A stretch of DNA of 64,000 nucleotides from NCBI GenBank assembly GCA_945643635.1, contig CALZFC010000042.1, positions 1,791,001 to 1,855,000 on the forward strand. The letters run 5' to 3'. This DNA is from Allodiplogaster sudhausi (taxonomy: Eukaryota; Nematoda; Chromadorea; Rhabditida; Diplogasteridae). The position numbers were made by a program, and so were the translations under genes. Position 1 is the first letter of the stretch. Each line of letters starts with the position of its first letter. Shown here in pieces: positions 1 to 12,073 of this stretch. Below the pieces are notes generated by a model. That model saw only the letters and a list, made by a program, of their open reading frames with translations, ran no database searches and was not told the origin of the DNA.

Positions 1-95
1 TCATGCTCTTTTACTTACCCTCTCACTCTTTTACTCTCTCACTCACCTTCTCACTCTCTTATTCTCTCTTACTCTCTTACTCTCTTACTCTCTTA
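1..95. repeat. CT-rich degenerate tandem repeat in an intron
   Basis: Units of the CTCTTACT and CTCTCACT type repeat about ten times. The stretch lies upstream of the first visible sulfatase exon and is most simply intronic. The short open frame across it comes from base composition. Confidence 0.7.
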
Positions 96-281
96 AATTT
101 CACTGAGCAAAGCTACATAGCTTCCTCGTCTAGCTCTTTCTTCCTGTTTCAAGTCAGAATATGCACATCTTATTCAGTCTCCGAACTCTAATAAATAACT
201 CCGGGAAGAGAGGAACAAATATTAATTTATATATTCATGTGAGGGATTTTAAATGATGACAAGAATTAAAAAAAAATGCAG

Positions 282-3200
282 GGTACGTGACGGGAATGAT
301 CGGAAAGTGGCACTTGGGCATCAACAAGGTCAACTCTTCCGACGGCACTTATCTGCCATCTCGAAGGGGATTCGACTACGTCGGAATCAACCTACCATTC
401 ACCAACGTCTGGGAATGCGACACTTCCGGGGTTGGCGCATTTCTTTTATTAGCCAAAAAAACAATTGCATGCAAGTCATTTTTGAAATAAATAGGAACAA
501 TGCAAAGGGTTGTAGGTCCAAGTGACAAGACTAACAATTTTTGACTTTTAGTTACATACCTTTTCCTTGTTGTCACTCTCCTCACATATCTTTGTCTTTG
601 CCTTGTTCCACGACATTGCGAAGAAAAGGCCTGTGTGCACACTTTAATGTCAGCAAACGAGAGTATAAAACTACAAAGTGTTAGATTTGAGTAAAGTTAG
701 AAGGGAGTGAGAGGGAAAGACAGAAAAATGCTTCTACATAGCAGATTTAAAGAAATCTACGCTGTGTTCACATCGTTCCATGGTTAGCGGTCGCTTCTCT
801 GAAATCTCTGCCGGGCCAAACAATGAGCGATGTCGTATAGTAGTGTTCTCTGTACCACAAAGCAGCAAAAGCCACTCACAAAGGTCGACATGACTTTTGA
901 CATTCCGAGAAGAAAGGTTCCGAAAGGATCTCTTCTTTGACTTTCCCCCGCATTCCTCGGCCAAGGTGTGGTCTCTAAAGGTCAGGCCTGCCTACTACTT
1001 CAATCTCATCAATGTGTTTTTTTAATTCTATGCGCGAGATATCAAGTCTACTAGAGAATGTCTGCAAACCTTTTGTTCCTCTTTAAATTCCCTTGGAAAT
1101 GCATGAAGTATAATGAATTCGCAATTACAAGGAAAAAGACAGACATACTTCAGGGGTATGGTTATTACATCGTCGATTTCTGAAGGGTTACTGTAGCGGC
1201 ATTATCAACGTAGCTTTTCCGTGAATCGGCGTGACGAAGCTCGCCTAATCTATGGAGCCTTATCCCTTTTCCTTTTTGTCGTGGACAAGAAGCCACGAGA
1301 TTCCGCGAAGAAAGAAGCGTTCGTTGAGTAATCAAGGAAACGAATGTCCTCTTCCTTCTTCTTACGCAAGGGAGCATGTACATATTTTTGAGAAGGAGAA
1401 TAAAAGTGCGTAAATCTATTCAATAGCTTCTAGATCTTATGTGGCTTATCTTCTCCAAATCTTCAAATCTTTACAAATCTATTGTAATTCTATTTCACTT
1501 ATCTTCTATGCCATATTTACAAAAAAGTTCACTTGTTCGTTTCGTTTATTTGTATTCTCATGTTACTATGGGCTCGATTAACTGAGTGTGAGGATCGGCG
1601 ACCACATCGAGCGTGACGTAGCAAGAATACAAAAAAAACCTTGAACATTTGGCAGCTGAATTACATACTATGCTTTGCGGTTTAGAGCACTTTTTACATT
1701 TTGAAAAAGTAACCACTTTTGGAAGTACATAAAAAAAAATATAACAATCGACATAATGCTCCTCATGAATTATGTAATATATATGTAATATATATATATA
1801 TATAACAGTAATAAATTGCAGAATTTCTACGACGCCGGACCGAACAACACGGTGTGCTTCTTGTACGACGGAGATGAAATTGTTCAGCAGCCAATGACAT
1901 TCGACCACATGGCCCAGAATCTAGTGGACGACTGGAAGAACTTTCTCAATCTACGCATGCAGAAGGTTACCTTTCTATCACACATTCAGCATTGCTGCAG
2001 CAACGTTCAAAAAGGACTGTTCCTTTTAGGTTTTCAGTTCACTACTAACATAAATTTTTTGGCGTATGTACATATGTACATAGTGTGTATGTATTTACAT
2101 ACATATGAATGTGTCTATCTAAACACAGATATTTGAATATATGTAACTTCATTAAAAAAAATTGTCATTGACGACTTTTGAGTGGGTTTAGTTTTATTCA
2201 GGATCAGAAGGAGAAGCCTTTCTTCTTCTACTTCTCATTCCCTCACGTGCATTCTGCGCAGTTCGCATCGCAGCCCTTCCTCGGTTCATCCGTGCGAGGT
2301 TCTTTTTCCATTTTCCATCTCATTTTCATTCATTCTTTTGAAACGTTTGTCTGTAAGGTATTGCGAAGAGTATTGTTTAAATTAAGATGTATCATATTTG
2401 ATGACAATAAAAACAGGTTTATACGGCGACAACATCAACGAAATGTCGTGGGCGGTGGGAGAGGTGCTGGATTCTCTGCGGGCTGCGCGGATCGATAAGA
2501 ACACTCTGGTCATTCTCATGAGTGATCACGGTCCTCACGCTGAACTCTGTCTCAATGGAGGCTCGACCGCCGGACTCCGCGGTCAGTCAACTCAGAACTG
2601 TTCACTCCTTTCTATTATTTATTAATTTGGCATATGCTTTTGCCTTAGAGACGCCACAGCAAAATTACTTTGTGAATTGGGGCGAAATTTTCAAGTTACA
2701 AATGTCTGAATCTCCTCGACTGAACGCTCACTACGATAGAAAGTCTGCTTCCAAATTTCGCAAAGCAAATTCGCAAAGTGTATGATTTAAAGAAATATAT
2801 TTAAATATATAATAGTTTCCTTTTAGGTGGAAAGTCGAACAGCTTTGAAGGCGGCTTCCGTATTCCTTTCGTCGCGTGGCAACCTGAATCGGTGGGTGTC
2901 TTTACAATATTCGACCGGTGTAAATATTCAGCACCAATACAATGGCCAAAATAACAAGACATTTTGAATGTCGTTTTATTTCAAAGTAAACTAGAGTGCT
3001 TATTAAAACAATAAGGTTAAGGTGCCGGCAGGCCGAGTCTCCCACGAAGTCATCTCCAGTATGGACGTCTACCGGACTCTGCTAGAGATTAATCCATGCC
3101 AAGAGGACAACGAACCGGTTCGGATTCTTAGATTTAGGCTTGCTAGATTGCTACTTTTGGAGAATACATTCTCATGTCTCTCATAGCAAATTAAATTTTG

Positions 3201-3747
3201 TGATAAATGCTTAAATTTATTGCAATTATTCCTCTTTTTTGAATCTGAGCAAAATAAAAAAAAATTAATTATTAGGCTGGCTGACGCTTTTAAAGCGTTT
3301 CATTGCAAGTGAGAACAAGGTATCAACAAACTTGCAAGGTTTACAAGAATTATTCTGCAAAGTTTCTTAGAGTAAATGAATGTTTACTCTTTTAGAGCAA
3401 ACCACAACTTCTTCCACTTGACGGTAGTGACATCTGGGGCGAGTTGCATGGCAAAACACGCAAGGTGAAGGATTCTGACACCTTGCCCGCCCTCACTGAA
3501 TATCTGTGCCATTTCTCTTCTTGGCTCATTTGCTCTTTTTGATAGGTTGGCGAGCTCGCGACACAGCGTCCCATCTTCTACTACTGCAACACTCATCTCA
3601 TGGCTGTTCGCTTCGGCCGTTACAAGGTTTATCTCTAATCTCTTGACAGATCAGAACAGTCACAACTCGCGTCTCTTTATTGCTTGTCGCGTTTGACTGG
3701 GGAATAATGTAGTTTACCGGTGAAGGTCTTCCTTGTGCATATGGAAT

Positions 3748-3784
<37 letters not shown>

Positions 3785-5289
3785 CTCTCTCTCACTTTCA
3801 CGGGTTCTCTCTCTTATATTTTTGAAATTAATATGTATGCATTAATGGGTGAAACATGTTAAGCGCTTTATCAATTTGCGCAGGCGTTCTGGCTAGGTGG
3901 ATAAATTCCCATGAAATTACGTGAGTGCCCGTGATGAAGATCTGTGATGCGGTCTTTCCATGTTTGATTCGTTAGAGAGAAAGCGAGTGAGGGTGGGAAT
4001 ATACAGTTGAATTAAGAGAAGAAGAAGAAAAAAAAAGGATATTGTTATTTGTAAAAGAAGTTCACTGAGTGAGAATGTGGCTACATGTAAATGTTTGCGT
4101 GTTGGCACCTCACGAGTGGGTGGTGGAAACAACGGGAAATCTTTGGAGAGAAAATGAGAAGTCTGTAGTATTTACGCCAGCTGATCTAAATGCCATGGGA
4201 AATGAGCGCGATCAGCGAGAATACAAAATCAGAAGCCAGAGAACAGAGAAGGAGCAAGCAAGGAAAACAAGCGAGGGACTGAACTTAAAACATGTTTTAC
4301 TTTTGATGTATCCGACAAAATTATGAACAATTTGTGATGTATTTGGGGTACTAAAAGAATATTCTGTGACAAAATTTTATATATTTGTCACACCTCAAAA
4401 AAGAAGCCAAAAAACACTGCAAACCTTTCAGATCCACTACAAGACGTCTCCGATCTTCCGCAATGAGACTTCGGAGAAGGCAATGAGGCACTACTGCCCA
4501 AACGGGAAGCCAATCGACGACTGGTAAATTGAACTTCTTGTCTTTGGCAAACATTTATCACTGTGTTTTACATGCTTTACTTCGCAATTTACTTTTTAAA
4601 ACATGTTTATTAGAATTCAATTTTAAAAAGATTCAATTTCAGGTACTTGAGCCAGAAGTGCCCGGACGAGCATCTCACAGTTCACAACCCGCCACTAATC
4701 TACGATCTCGCCATGGATCCCTATGAGATTTATCCGCTCATTGATGACGACATCACTGATAAGGTTCATCTTTGTTTCTTTTTTTGAATTAAAGTGTATA
4801 AAATAAAGTTATTCAGATACATATTGTTTTCGGTATTTCAATAGAAAGTAATGAGTTGCCGTTGAAGATCCGCTACAAAGCGTCTCGTCTGATGCTGGCG
4901 CATCGCGAGTCCGTGGTACCGGTGCCGCAAGTGCTGGGGAACTTCTCCACCTCGGTCCTTCCCTGCTGCGACCCTCCCCTCTGCCGCTGCGACAAGCTCA
5001 AGAAGCGCACGCCCTTCCATCTTCCGGTTTCTTTTCTTACACTTTTTCTAAAGCAATCAATCGAGTATAATTCCTGCTTTCAACATAGCATCGAATGCTT
5101 AAATTCGCTTAAAAAACAATTATTGTCTGTATTTCCACTCGTTGATCTTATAATTAGCAGATGCTTGAATCCCGACGGAAGACCAAGGCTCGTCGTTCAG
5201 TGTCCATCTACGAGGACTTGCCGTACCGCGAAGAGGAAGAAGACACACTCGAAGAGTACGTGGACGCCTATCTCATGGAGCAGTTCTAG
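282..5289 (+). CDS. Arylsulfatase, 3' twelve exons (5' end outside window)
   Basis: Sulfatase-family hydrolase that cleaves sulfate esters, probably in the secretory or lysosomal pathway. Exons: 282-430, 1822-1965, 2202-2298, 2417-2581, 2827-2891, 3016 or 3022-3117, 3396-3464, 3546-3626, 4432-4523, 4643-4763, 4817-5026 and 5161-5289 (TAG). All junctions I could fix keep phase. The first exon carries the second sulfatase signature, [13 protein letters not shown], followed by [11 protein letters not shown]. Later exons carry the metal-site motif MSDHGPH, then GGSTAGLRG and FEGGFRIPF. The Cys-containing signature I, the site of formylglycine formation, must lie in upstream exons. The tail is Cys-rich (CCDPPLCRC) and ends in an acidic segment. 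The reading resembles nematode arylsulfatases of the sul-2 type, but the exact orthologue is not established. The K acceptor at 4816 is the weakest boundary. Confidence 0.9.
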
Positions 5290-8014
5290 AGGTCTTTCCT
5301 CAGTCATCTCCAAGGATCTCCTTATCAGATCTCTCAAGGGATCTTGGGATCTCAGGATCTCTACCCCTCTGCCAATTGTCCTTCACTCTTCTCCGTTCAC
5401 TTCGGCTCGCTCTGGTTTATGCAGAAATTGTCGCTTTTAATAGTTGCTTATCGCTAAACATTCAGACAAATATAATGCACGCTTCCATTGAACCAGAGCA
5501 TAGAACGCATTTTTTTATTCATATATGTATGTATGTACAACGGAACACATGCAATACATTTTCTTTGGTTCTCCCAAAAACGGCAATATTTTTTGCTAAC
5601 AATCTTTGTCGATTTTAATAATGAGCTTTCCTTTTCTCTCCTTCTTCTGAATCTCTGTCAGATACTTTTATATAGAAAAAACTGACTACATTAATTTGCT
5701 TTCCACATTTATCTGTATGTACTTAGAAATGGAAGCATGTGTGTTTGTAATAATCTTTCTTAGAGCAATTTTTCTGACAGCAGTAAGATGTGCTGTACGG
5801 CAAGACGGCAAGAATTGCCTTGGATTAAGGGTCACCACTGATCTTCTTTATCCCTTTTCGGTGGTGAGTGAATATAAATATAATGTACTCCAAGATGTAT
5901 GACGGTTCACCACATTCTTCACTCTGCTTTATCCTTCATCTTACCACCGTATTAGCTGGTTTAATTTATTCTTAATTAATTATATAAATAATATGCCTGC
6001 CTAGAAGCTGCTCGCTTTGATAGATATTTTCTCTCTCTTTCTTTTGAAAGATTCATAATGATGGGTCAAGACGGGAGGCAAAGTGTGTTTTTTAAGAAAA
6101 GAAGAGTATTTCTGCAAGATTCGTTGAAATACATATGTATGTCTGTATTCTTGTCATGTGGATTGTGAAACAGTCAACGTCTGCTTTCTTCTGCTTCTCT
6201 TTTTTAAATATACCTTTGCCAAGCCAATGCATAGTCTCACCATAAGACATCTCCTTACCGTCCACTAATGTTGATGTGCCCATATTTCATGTATCTTCTC
6301 TTTGATTCTATCTTGTAGTTCGATTTGCCGCGAGACTTGCTTTCCATATGATCAAGAATAGGTCTGAACAGGGTTTGCTTTCAAAATGTTCGTGTGAATT
6401 GTGAAGAACAACTTGTTCTAGGCCAGTTGTCATCTCAGCAAGGTTTCCAGTCTCTTGGCCATAGAACTGCTTAGTTACCGGTTATCCGTTTGTTTCATGT
6501 GATATGAACAACTTATTAATCATATTTACCACTAATAAAAGACGTTAACTGAATTGTTGTCTGTCGTAGTCAAACAGCCCACGAACCGTGAGCTCAGTGC
6601 AATTTTGAATTTCAAATTGTAGCAGAGTAAATGTCAAAAAAAACGTCACGACCGACAGAATACAAATTAATGGGCGGAAGCAGAAACTAAGAAACTATAG
6701 AGAAATTCACATGTCGTGATGTAATATCCCATAAACATAAGTGCAAAAGCAGAACACCCACCATCATACTCCTATGTAAATGCATACATGCGCATATATG
6801 TATGTATGTACATATATATGTATATATTTCCGTCAGTTTTGTTATGGGGGTCGTTTCAAGATGAAATTAATCCACAATAGAACTTCTATATAAAGAGGGG
6901 AAATTTTTTTTTGAAAACAATGGAATTTCGAGAGAAATAAAATCAGTGAAAAGGCTAATTTAGTTGAAAAGAATGGAAAAAATTATAATTCTAGTCTTTC
7001 AGTGTTAAAGATCTTTTTTGCACATACATTGATAGTGACGAAGAAAGGATTCTTCTGTTCCAGTGGAGTTGCTCGAGGTGTGCCTTGAATGCATTATGAG
7101 TCTCCATCAGTACAATTGTGCGTTGAGAGGGGGGCTGAAGAGGCATTCCTTATCAGTTGCACTTAGTACTTTCATACTTCCAAGCTCGCTTGCACTCACT
7201 AAATCGTCTTTGTAGACAAGATGGCGGCATCTTCCAACTGACAATGGTCAGACCATATCAGAGCGGAGTTCATTCCAACTGTTCATGCTCTCACTCTGTA
7301 TCCACACAATTCATACGGGCATGCGTACGACTTCATTTGCACTTATGACTTCTCAGCCGATATATTCGTCCTATCCTTTCATTCTCTATGGTTGGTGGAA
7401 TGATAACAAACCATTGCAGGTGCACGTTGCTGATCTCCTTGAGACCCTCGTTTGTATGCAAAAGAGCACTCGTCGACCTTTGAATTGAATATATAGCAAC
7501 ACAAAGATATTTCCATTCCTTATCAGGAGACCACATTTGACTCGTATGATTCTATCACCTTTGCTGAGTATCTCACGCTCTCTCTCTCCCTCTCTACTCT
7601 CTCTCTCTCTCTCCTTCTCTCTCTCTCTCTCTCTCTCTTTCTCTTTCTCTCATGTCAACCAGGATGTAAACACTCTTTGTCTGTCGTAAGCAGGGAACTT
7701 AATAGAGTGCAAAGAACGACATCATAGACTAGGCAACATTTCCCATGCACCAACAACTGATTACAATCCGTCTGGGATTCCAAATGCGGGGGCCACTCAT
7801 GATATGTATTCCATCATGTTATCAATTTGTATATAACAAGAGGCAACTCGGGGACCTGCTTATTCCGACGAGAATTCAAAAAAACTCTTAACTTAACAAA
7901 ACTCTTTTTATTCTTGAAGGAACAGTCAGGAAAGGGGATGAGGGGTCTTTCTACTCTCTCTCTCTCTCTCTCCACTCTCTCGTTCTCTTTCTCCTCTCCG
8001 CTCTCTCCGCTTCT
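5290..8014. other. Intergenic spacer between convergent genes
   Basis: No convincing coding exon is seen on either strand. The stretch holds an ATGT/ATAT-rich simple repeat near 6778-6830 and a (CT)n tract near 7577-7650. It lies between the 3' end of the sulfatase and the 3' end of the phosphatase, so it should contain both 3' UTRs. Confidence 0.6.
7577..7652. repeat. (CT)n microsatellite
   Basis: Nearly pure CT dinucleotides with occasional T or A interruptions. A similar tract lies at about 7953-8000, and a complementary GA tract at about 8171-8235 flanks the last exon of the phosphatase gene. Confidence 0.9.
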
Positions 8015-10321
8015 CTAGTCGATGAGCGGTCGACTGCAGAAGTGCGTGCCGAGCGTGAGGGGCGGAATCATGTTGCGGAGGAGACGGTAGCGGAAAGGGA
8101 CCGAGCAGCCAACGCGCGCCAGGCACACCAGCGAGCTGTACGGGAATCTGGAAGTAAGAGAGAAGAGGGAGCAAGAGAGAGAGAGAGGAAGAGAGAGAGA
8201 GAGAGATAAAGAGAGAGAAAGGGAGAGAGGGAGAAGGAAGAACAAAATCATAAGCTTCAAACAGCGATGCTTGAAAGCTCGAGGAATACTGCGGATGACC
8301 TCAGCTAGGCAATCCTTTTTATAGAAAGAGGACACTCTAACCACCGGAACACCCCGCTGGACTCTCGCCAATGACAAATTCGGGCATTCGTAATGAAGCC
8401 ATTTTCATTGAATCTGATGTTCTAGGGAGGGGGTCAAAGATTGAGAGTAAGAGTAATGTCAACGGATGGTTTCTAGTGGGTGCTTATGGTTAGAGGGAGG
8501 GTGAACAAGGCACAGCCACGGAGCATTTCTGCGGTTGAAGCTAATCACTAAGACTGATGACGAAGTGTTCTTCATACTTGATTCCGAGATGAAGCAGGTC
8601 GACGGGCTGCTCGAGGTACTCCTGGCAGAGCTTCTCGTCAATCTTCGCGCAGTCTCCCTCACGGGAGCCATCCTGGAAAGCAAGGGCCTGGGAGCTGAGT
8701 GAGAGAAATCTTGAGAGAGAGAGAAAGAGAGAGAGAGCGAGAGAGAGAGAGAGAGCTTCTGATCGAGGATGAAGAAAGAAGAGCTGACGGCCATGTTGGA
8801 GAGACTCCGGCACGGAGAAGTGAACTCGTCGTCCATCGCCTCAGACGCCTCTTCGCTCGACTTGCAGGATTCAGCTTAAAAGAGACATATTTCAATCCTA
8901 TATTTATATTACACTTTCGATTCGCCGCACCGATTCAGATGTTTTTTTAAATGATAATAAATAATAAATATTTCTACCAATCTTGACGGCAATGTCAAGT
9001 GTGAGCGCATGCGAGACGAGCAGAAGCGGGCCGCGTCGCTCCATCGATCCGAGATATCTACATAGACATTCATTCATCAATTATCAATCTCATTCATTCT
9101 AAGCAGTTCCACTATCTGTCTGCCTCGGATTTGTCTGTCTTCCTCGCCAATTTGCTCATTCTTAATTCTTCCTTGGATGACATCTCGATACCTCAACACA
9201 AAATCGATGCGTAGTTTGCTATCCAATTCACTTTCCAAGTTGCCTTTCTCCTCGAACTGCTCGCGCGAGATCACGGGGTAGCTGAATTTCAGACAATTTA
9301 CTAAATTTATATTGTTTTCCGGGTTATGTAAATTTAGCGAGTGTAAATATCAATTAGCAAAAGTAATGTACGGACTACTCAATATCGATAGGGAAGCCGA
9401 GTTGCTTGAGCTGCTCGGGAGTGACGTGAGGAGGCGCAAGACACTGGCCGTCTGCGTTGCGGAACCACTCGCGTGGCTCCGCAAGGCCCCACTCAATCTA
9501 TAATCTATTTCGTTTACTTTCACGCCTAATTAATTATTTATATTAATATTTTTGGCAAAATGAATTGACTGACGCAAACTTTGGCCTTGAAGTACTCGGC
9601 GGCCGCGATGGCAGTCTGCACACAGCGGAGAGCGGGCGAGCAGACGATCAGACGGGGAGCCGCGCCGCGCTGCGCCAGACCACGCGCCACCAACTTCGTC
9701 GTGTAGTGACCTGCGAGAGATGGGGAGAAATAAGACACAGAGAGAGAGAGAGGGAGAGAGAGATAGTAAGTGCATATGTGAGTAACAAATTTACATTTAC
9801 TTTTATGCCAAAGGCATGCCCATCAATTGAAGTGATGGGAGAGTCGAGTTCAAAGGTTGTAAATTGCGAAAGCTTCGCCAGCGACGGTGGAATGTTTTGG
9901 TCGTCGGCACGAACTGCAGGGGGGAGTTGCATGAGTACATTCATTCTGAGCGTTTTATAAGAACGTATGCACTTGAAACTTTTGTATTCCGAATTCTCTT
10001 CATGCTAATTTTTTTTTTGCTCGACCGCAATTCCCTAGAAGATGATGCATAAATAAATAAACAATATTCATTGAGTTGAATATGTATGAGTTAAGTTTAG
10101 TTGTCTAGAATACCTATTAGGGTAGTTCTGTTGTATAGTTTGGAAACGTCTGAATAGTTGACTCCGACCTTGCCATCAACCAGCTCAGTGTCGAGCCAGT
10201 CCGTGCCGAAGATGCGGTCGACTCTCTCTGCATTTCTCATGAGGAAGATGAGTCGACTCCTCTCCTCCTTCCGGTCAGAGATGCGCATCCACAGGGGATA
10301 CGTCACCAGCGGCGCCGCAAG
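8015..10321 (-). CDS. TULA/UBASH3-like histidine phosphatase, catalytic His replaced
   Basis: Histidine-phosphatase (phosphoglycerate-mutase fold) protein of the UBASH3/TULA type. Exons from 5' to 3': 10321-10114, 9913-9809, 9710-9580, 9497-9379, 9281-9192, 9057-8978, 8874-8789, 8672-8578 and 8147-8015 (TAG). All phases agree. The N-terminal motif that should read RHGE or RHAE is LMRNAERVDRIFG, so the phosphohistidine nucleophile is Asn (AAT at about 10228). The second Arg motif (CSPALRCVQTA), the second His motif (LLLVSHALT) and the C-terminal IPPLTLGTHF match the family. Without the first His, phosphatase activity is not expected, which points to a pseudoenzyme. The intron after 9809 appears to start with GC. 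The exon at 10321 is entered in phase 0, so at least one 5' exon is missing. A candidate is the open stretch near 11104-10980. Confidence 0.82.
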
Positions 10322-10436
10322 CTGCAATCATTTACTTTCGATCCTCCTGATCAATACCATCTTTGAGCTCACAATCTTTGCTCTGTTTCTGTCAATCCGC
10401 AATTATTCTTTCCCTTATCATAAAAATAAAAAAAGA

Positions 10437-10791
10437 GGTACTATTGTACTATTCCCTCCCCAGAGGTTGAAAAAAAAATTTTCGAAATTTTTTTTCGCTG
10501 AAATTCACCACGAGGGTTTTCAACACGGGGAAAACGAATATCATATTCATTTCATTCTCAGGCTTCACTTAATCACTGTCGCAAAGTACGTGGGAGTGCT
10601 TTGGGAAGTGCAAAACATGCATTCTACGTCCCTAAACTTACCAAACTTACCGTGAAAATGACATAATGATACGAAATAGATATGATATTCGTATTCCCCG
10701 TATCGAAAACCCCCTTGGGATGAATTTAAGCAAAAAAAAAAAATTTTTTTTGAAAAAAAAATTTCAACCTCTGGAATAGTACAACAGTACC
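10437..10791. mobile_element. Foldback / MITE-like element with long inverted repeats
   Basis: The left end begins GGTACTATTGTACTATTCC and the right end, read in reverse complement, begins GGTACTGTTGTACTATTCC. Both then continue through AGAGGTTGAAA, an A/T run, a GGGTTTTC.ACGGGGAA block and an ATATCATAT block. Arms of about 130 nt surround a spacer of roughly 100 nt. No coding capacity is seen. The element lies just 5' of the first recognised phosphatase exon, on a transcript that could fold into a hairpin. Confidence 0.75.
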
Positions 10792-10979
10792 AAAAAAATG
10801 CTAATTGGCCAATTAGCATTTTGGCCCAATATTGGGGTTGAACTGTGGAGTTCCCCAGTGTAGACATCCTATGGCAATGAAGTGGAAGTCGAGTTATGGC
10901 CTACTTCCCGTTTTATGATGAAACTGGCTATGTTCTTGTCACCATTGTCTATGCCTACAATGAACAGATTGACCCGTGG

Positions 10980-11104
10980 AGAGCAGTCTAACCAGCCCAT
11001 TCTTATCCACTGTCTCCTTCGCTTTCGCACAGCGATTGCGCGAAGGAGCCTTGTTGCCGTCCTCAAGAGAGACGTTCAGTTCTCCAGAGTCCGTCTGCAG
11101 TAAT
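10980..11104 (-). CDS. Possible 5' exon of the phosphatase gene
   Basis: After a good acceptor (TTACTGCAG) the minus strand is open in phase 0, beginning TDSGELNVSLEDGNKAP. It could splice at GGGCTG|gttaga to the phase-0 exon at 10321. No start codon can be tied to it, because an upstream MGC-like start would use GTG. It could equally be non-coding. Confidence 0.25.
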
Positions 11105-11663
11105 CATTTAGTGATACATGTGCTCGCCGGTTCCACCAGTTTCTATTTGAATGCAATTTGAGCTTCAAACTATTTTTTATTGGCAGAGATTTAAATAAAG
11201 AATGTGAAGGTAAAATAGGGCCGACTGACTGATTCCTTCGACAAACCAGGCATGATCGTTGAATTGATGTGAAATGACAGCCCACGATTATTTTCGATCA
11301 GTTCAGTATTTCAAAATATTATGCAAAAATTGCGCTTCACAGAGCAGACGCAATTCAAAATGCATTCAAATCACACATTTCATCCTTCTTTGTGCGGTGT
11401 TGTTATTTTCCTTTTCCTCCACGTGTAGTTCTGCACGTTCGCCGTCCTTTCATACATTTATTAATAAATACACAATGTTCTAACAAAGATCGAAAGTGAA
11501 ATAACAGTATAAATAACAGAAGGCCGGAAGCAAGATCATTTTTTAATCGTGTCTTCGACCCATAATAAAGTTTAACAATGCTTGAAAGAGCTGGAAACTT
11601 CAGTCACCATTAGCACAAAATTAAGAAAATCAAGACAATTACGATGGTATATTAAACTGTTAT

Positions 11664-12027
11664 CTAATTCTTGAACATAGCAAACATAGTATCAAACTTC
11701 TTGCACATCGAGCGACCCGGCATTCTTTTGTATTGAAGGTAAGTGAATCTGAAATAATGACATTCATCATCTTCCTCAGAGATAAAGGAATTATTAATGG
11801 ATTCTCAGAAAACGAACTTCAAATCGTCTTGAGTGGCATTCTTCTCATCCGCAATGAACCTCCTCGTGGCCACAGTCGGATCCTCCGCCAGAGGAAAGAC
11901 AATGAAGACCACGCGGGTCGACGCGTTGTTCACCTGAAGATACGCTCTTCTCCACAGTTAGTATACATTGCTCCAGGAGGTTAGGGCTCAAAAAACATTT
12001 GCTACACTGACTAGGACTCCTAAGAGT

Positions 12028-12073
<46 letters not shown>

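Noticed and set aside
3752..3790. Repeat arrays as possible CRISPR
   Set aside because: All short arrays are CT/GA microsatellites without spacers, in a eukaryotic setting.
11248..11285. MGCHFTS-like N-myristoylation start for the phosphatase
   Set aside because: The first codon is GTG, not ATG, so it is not a plausible eukaryotic start.
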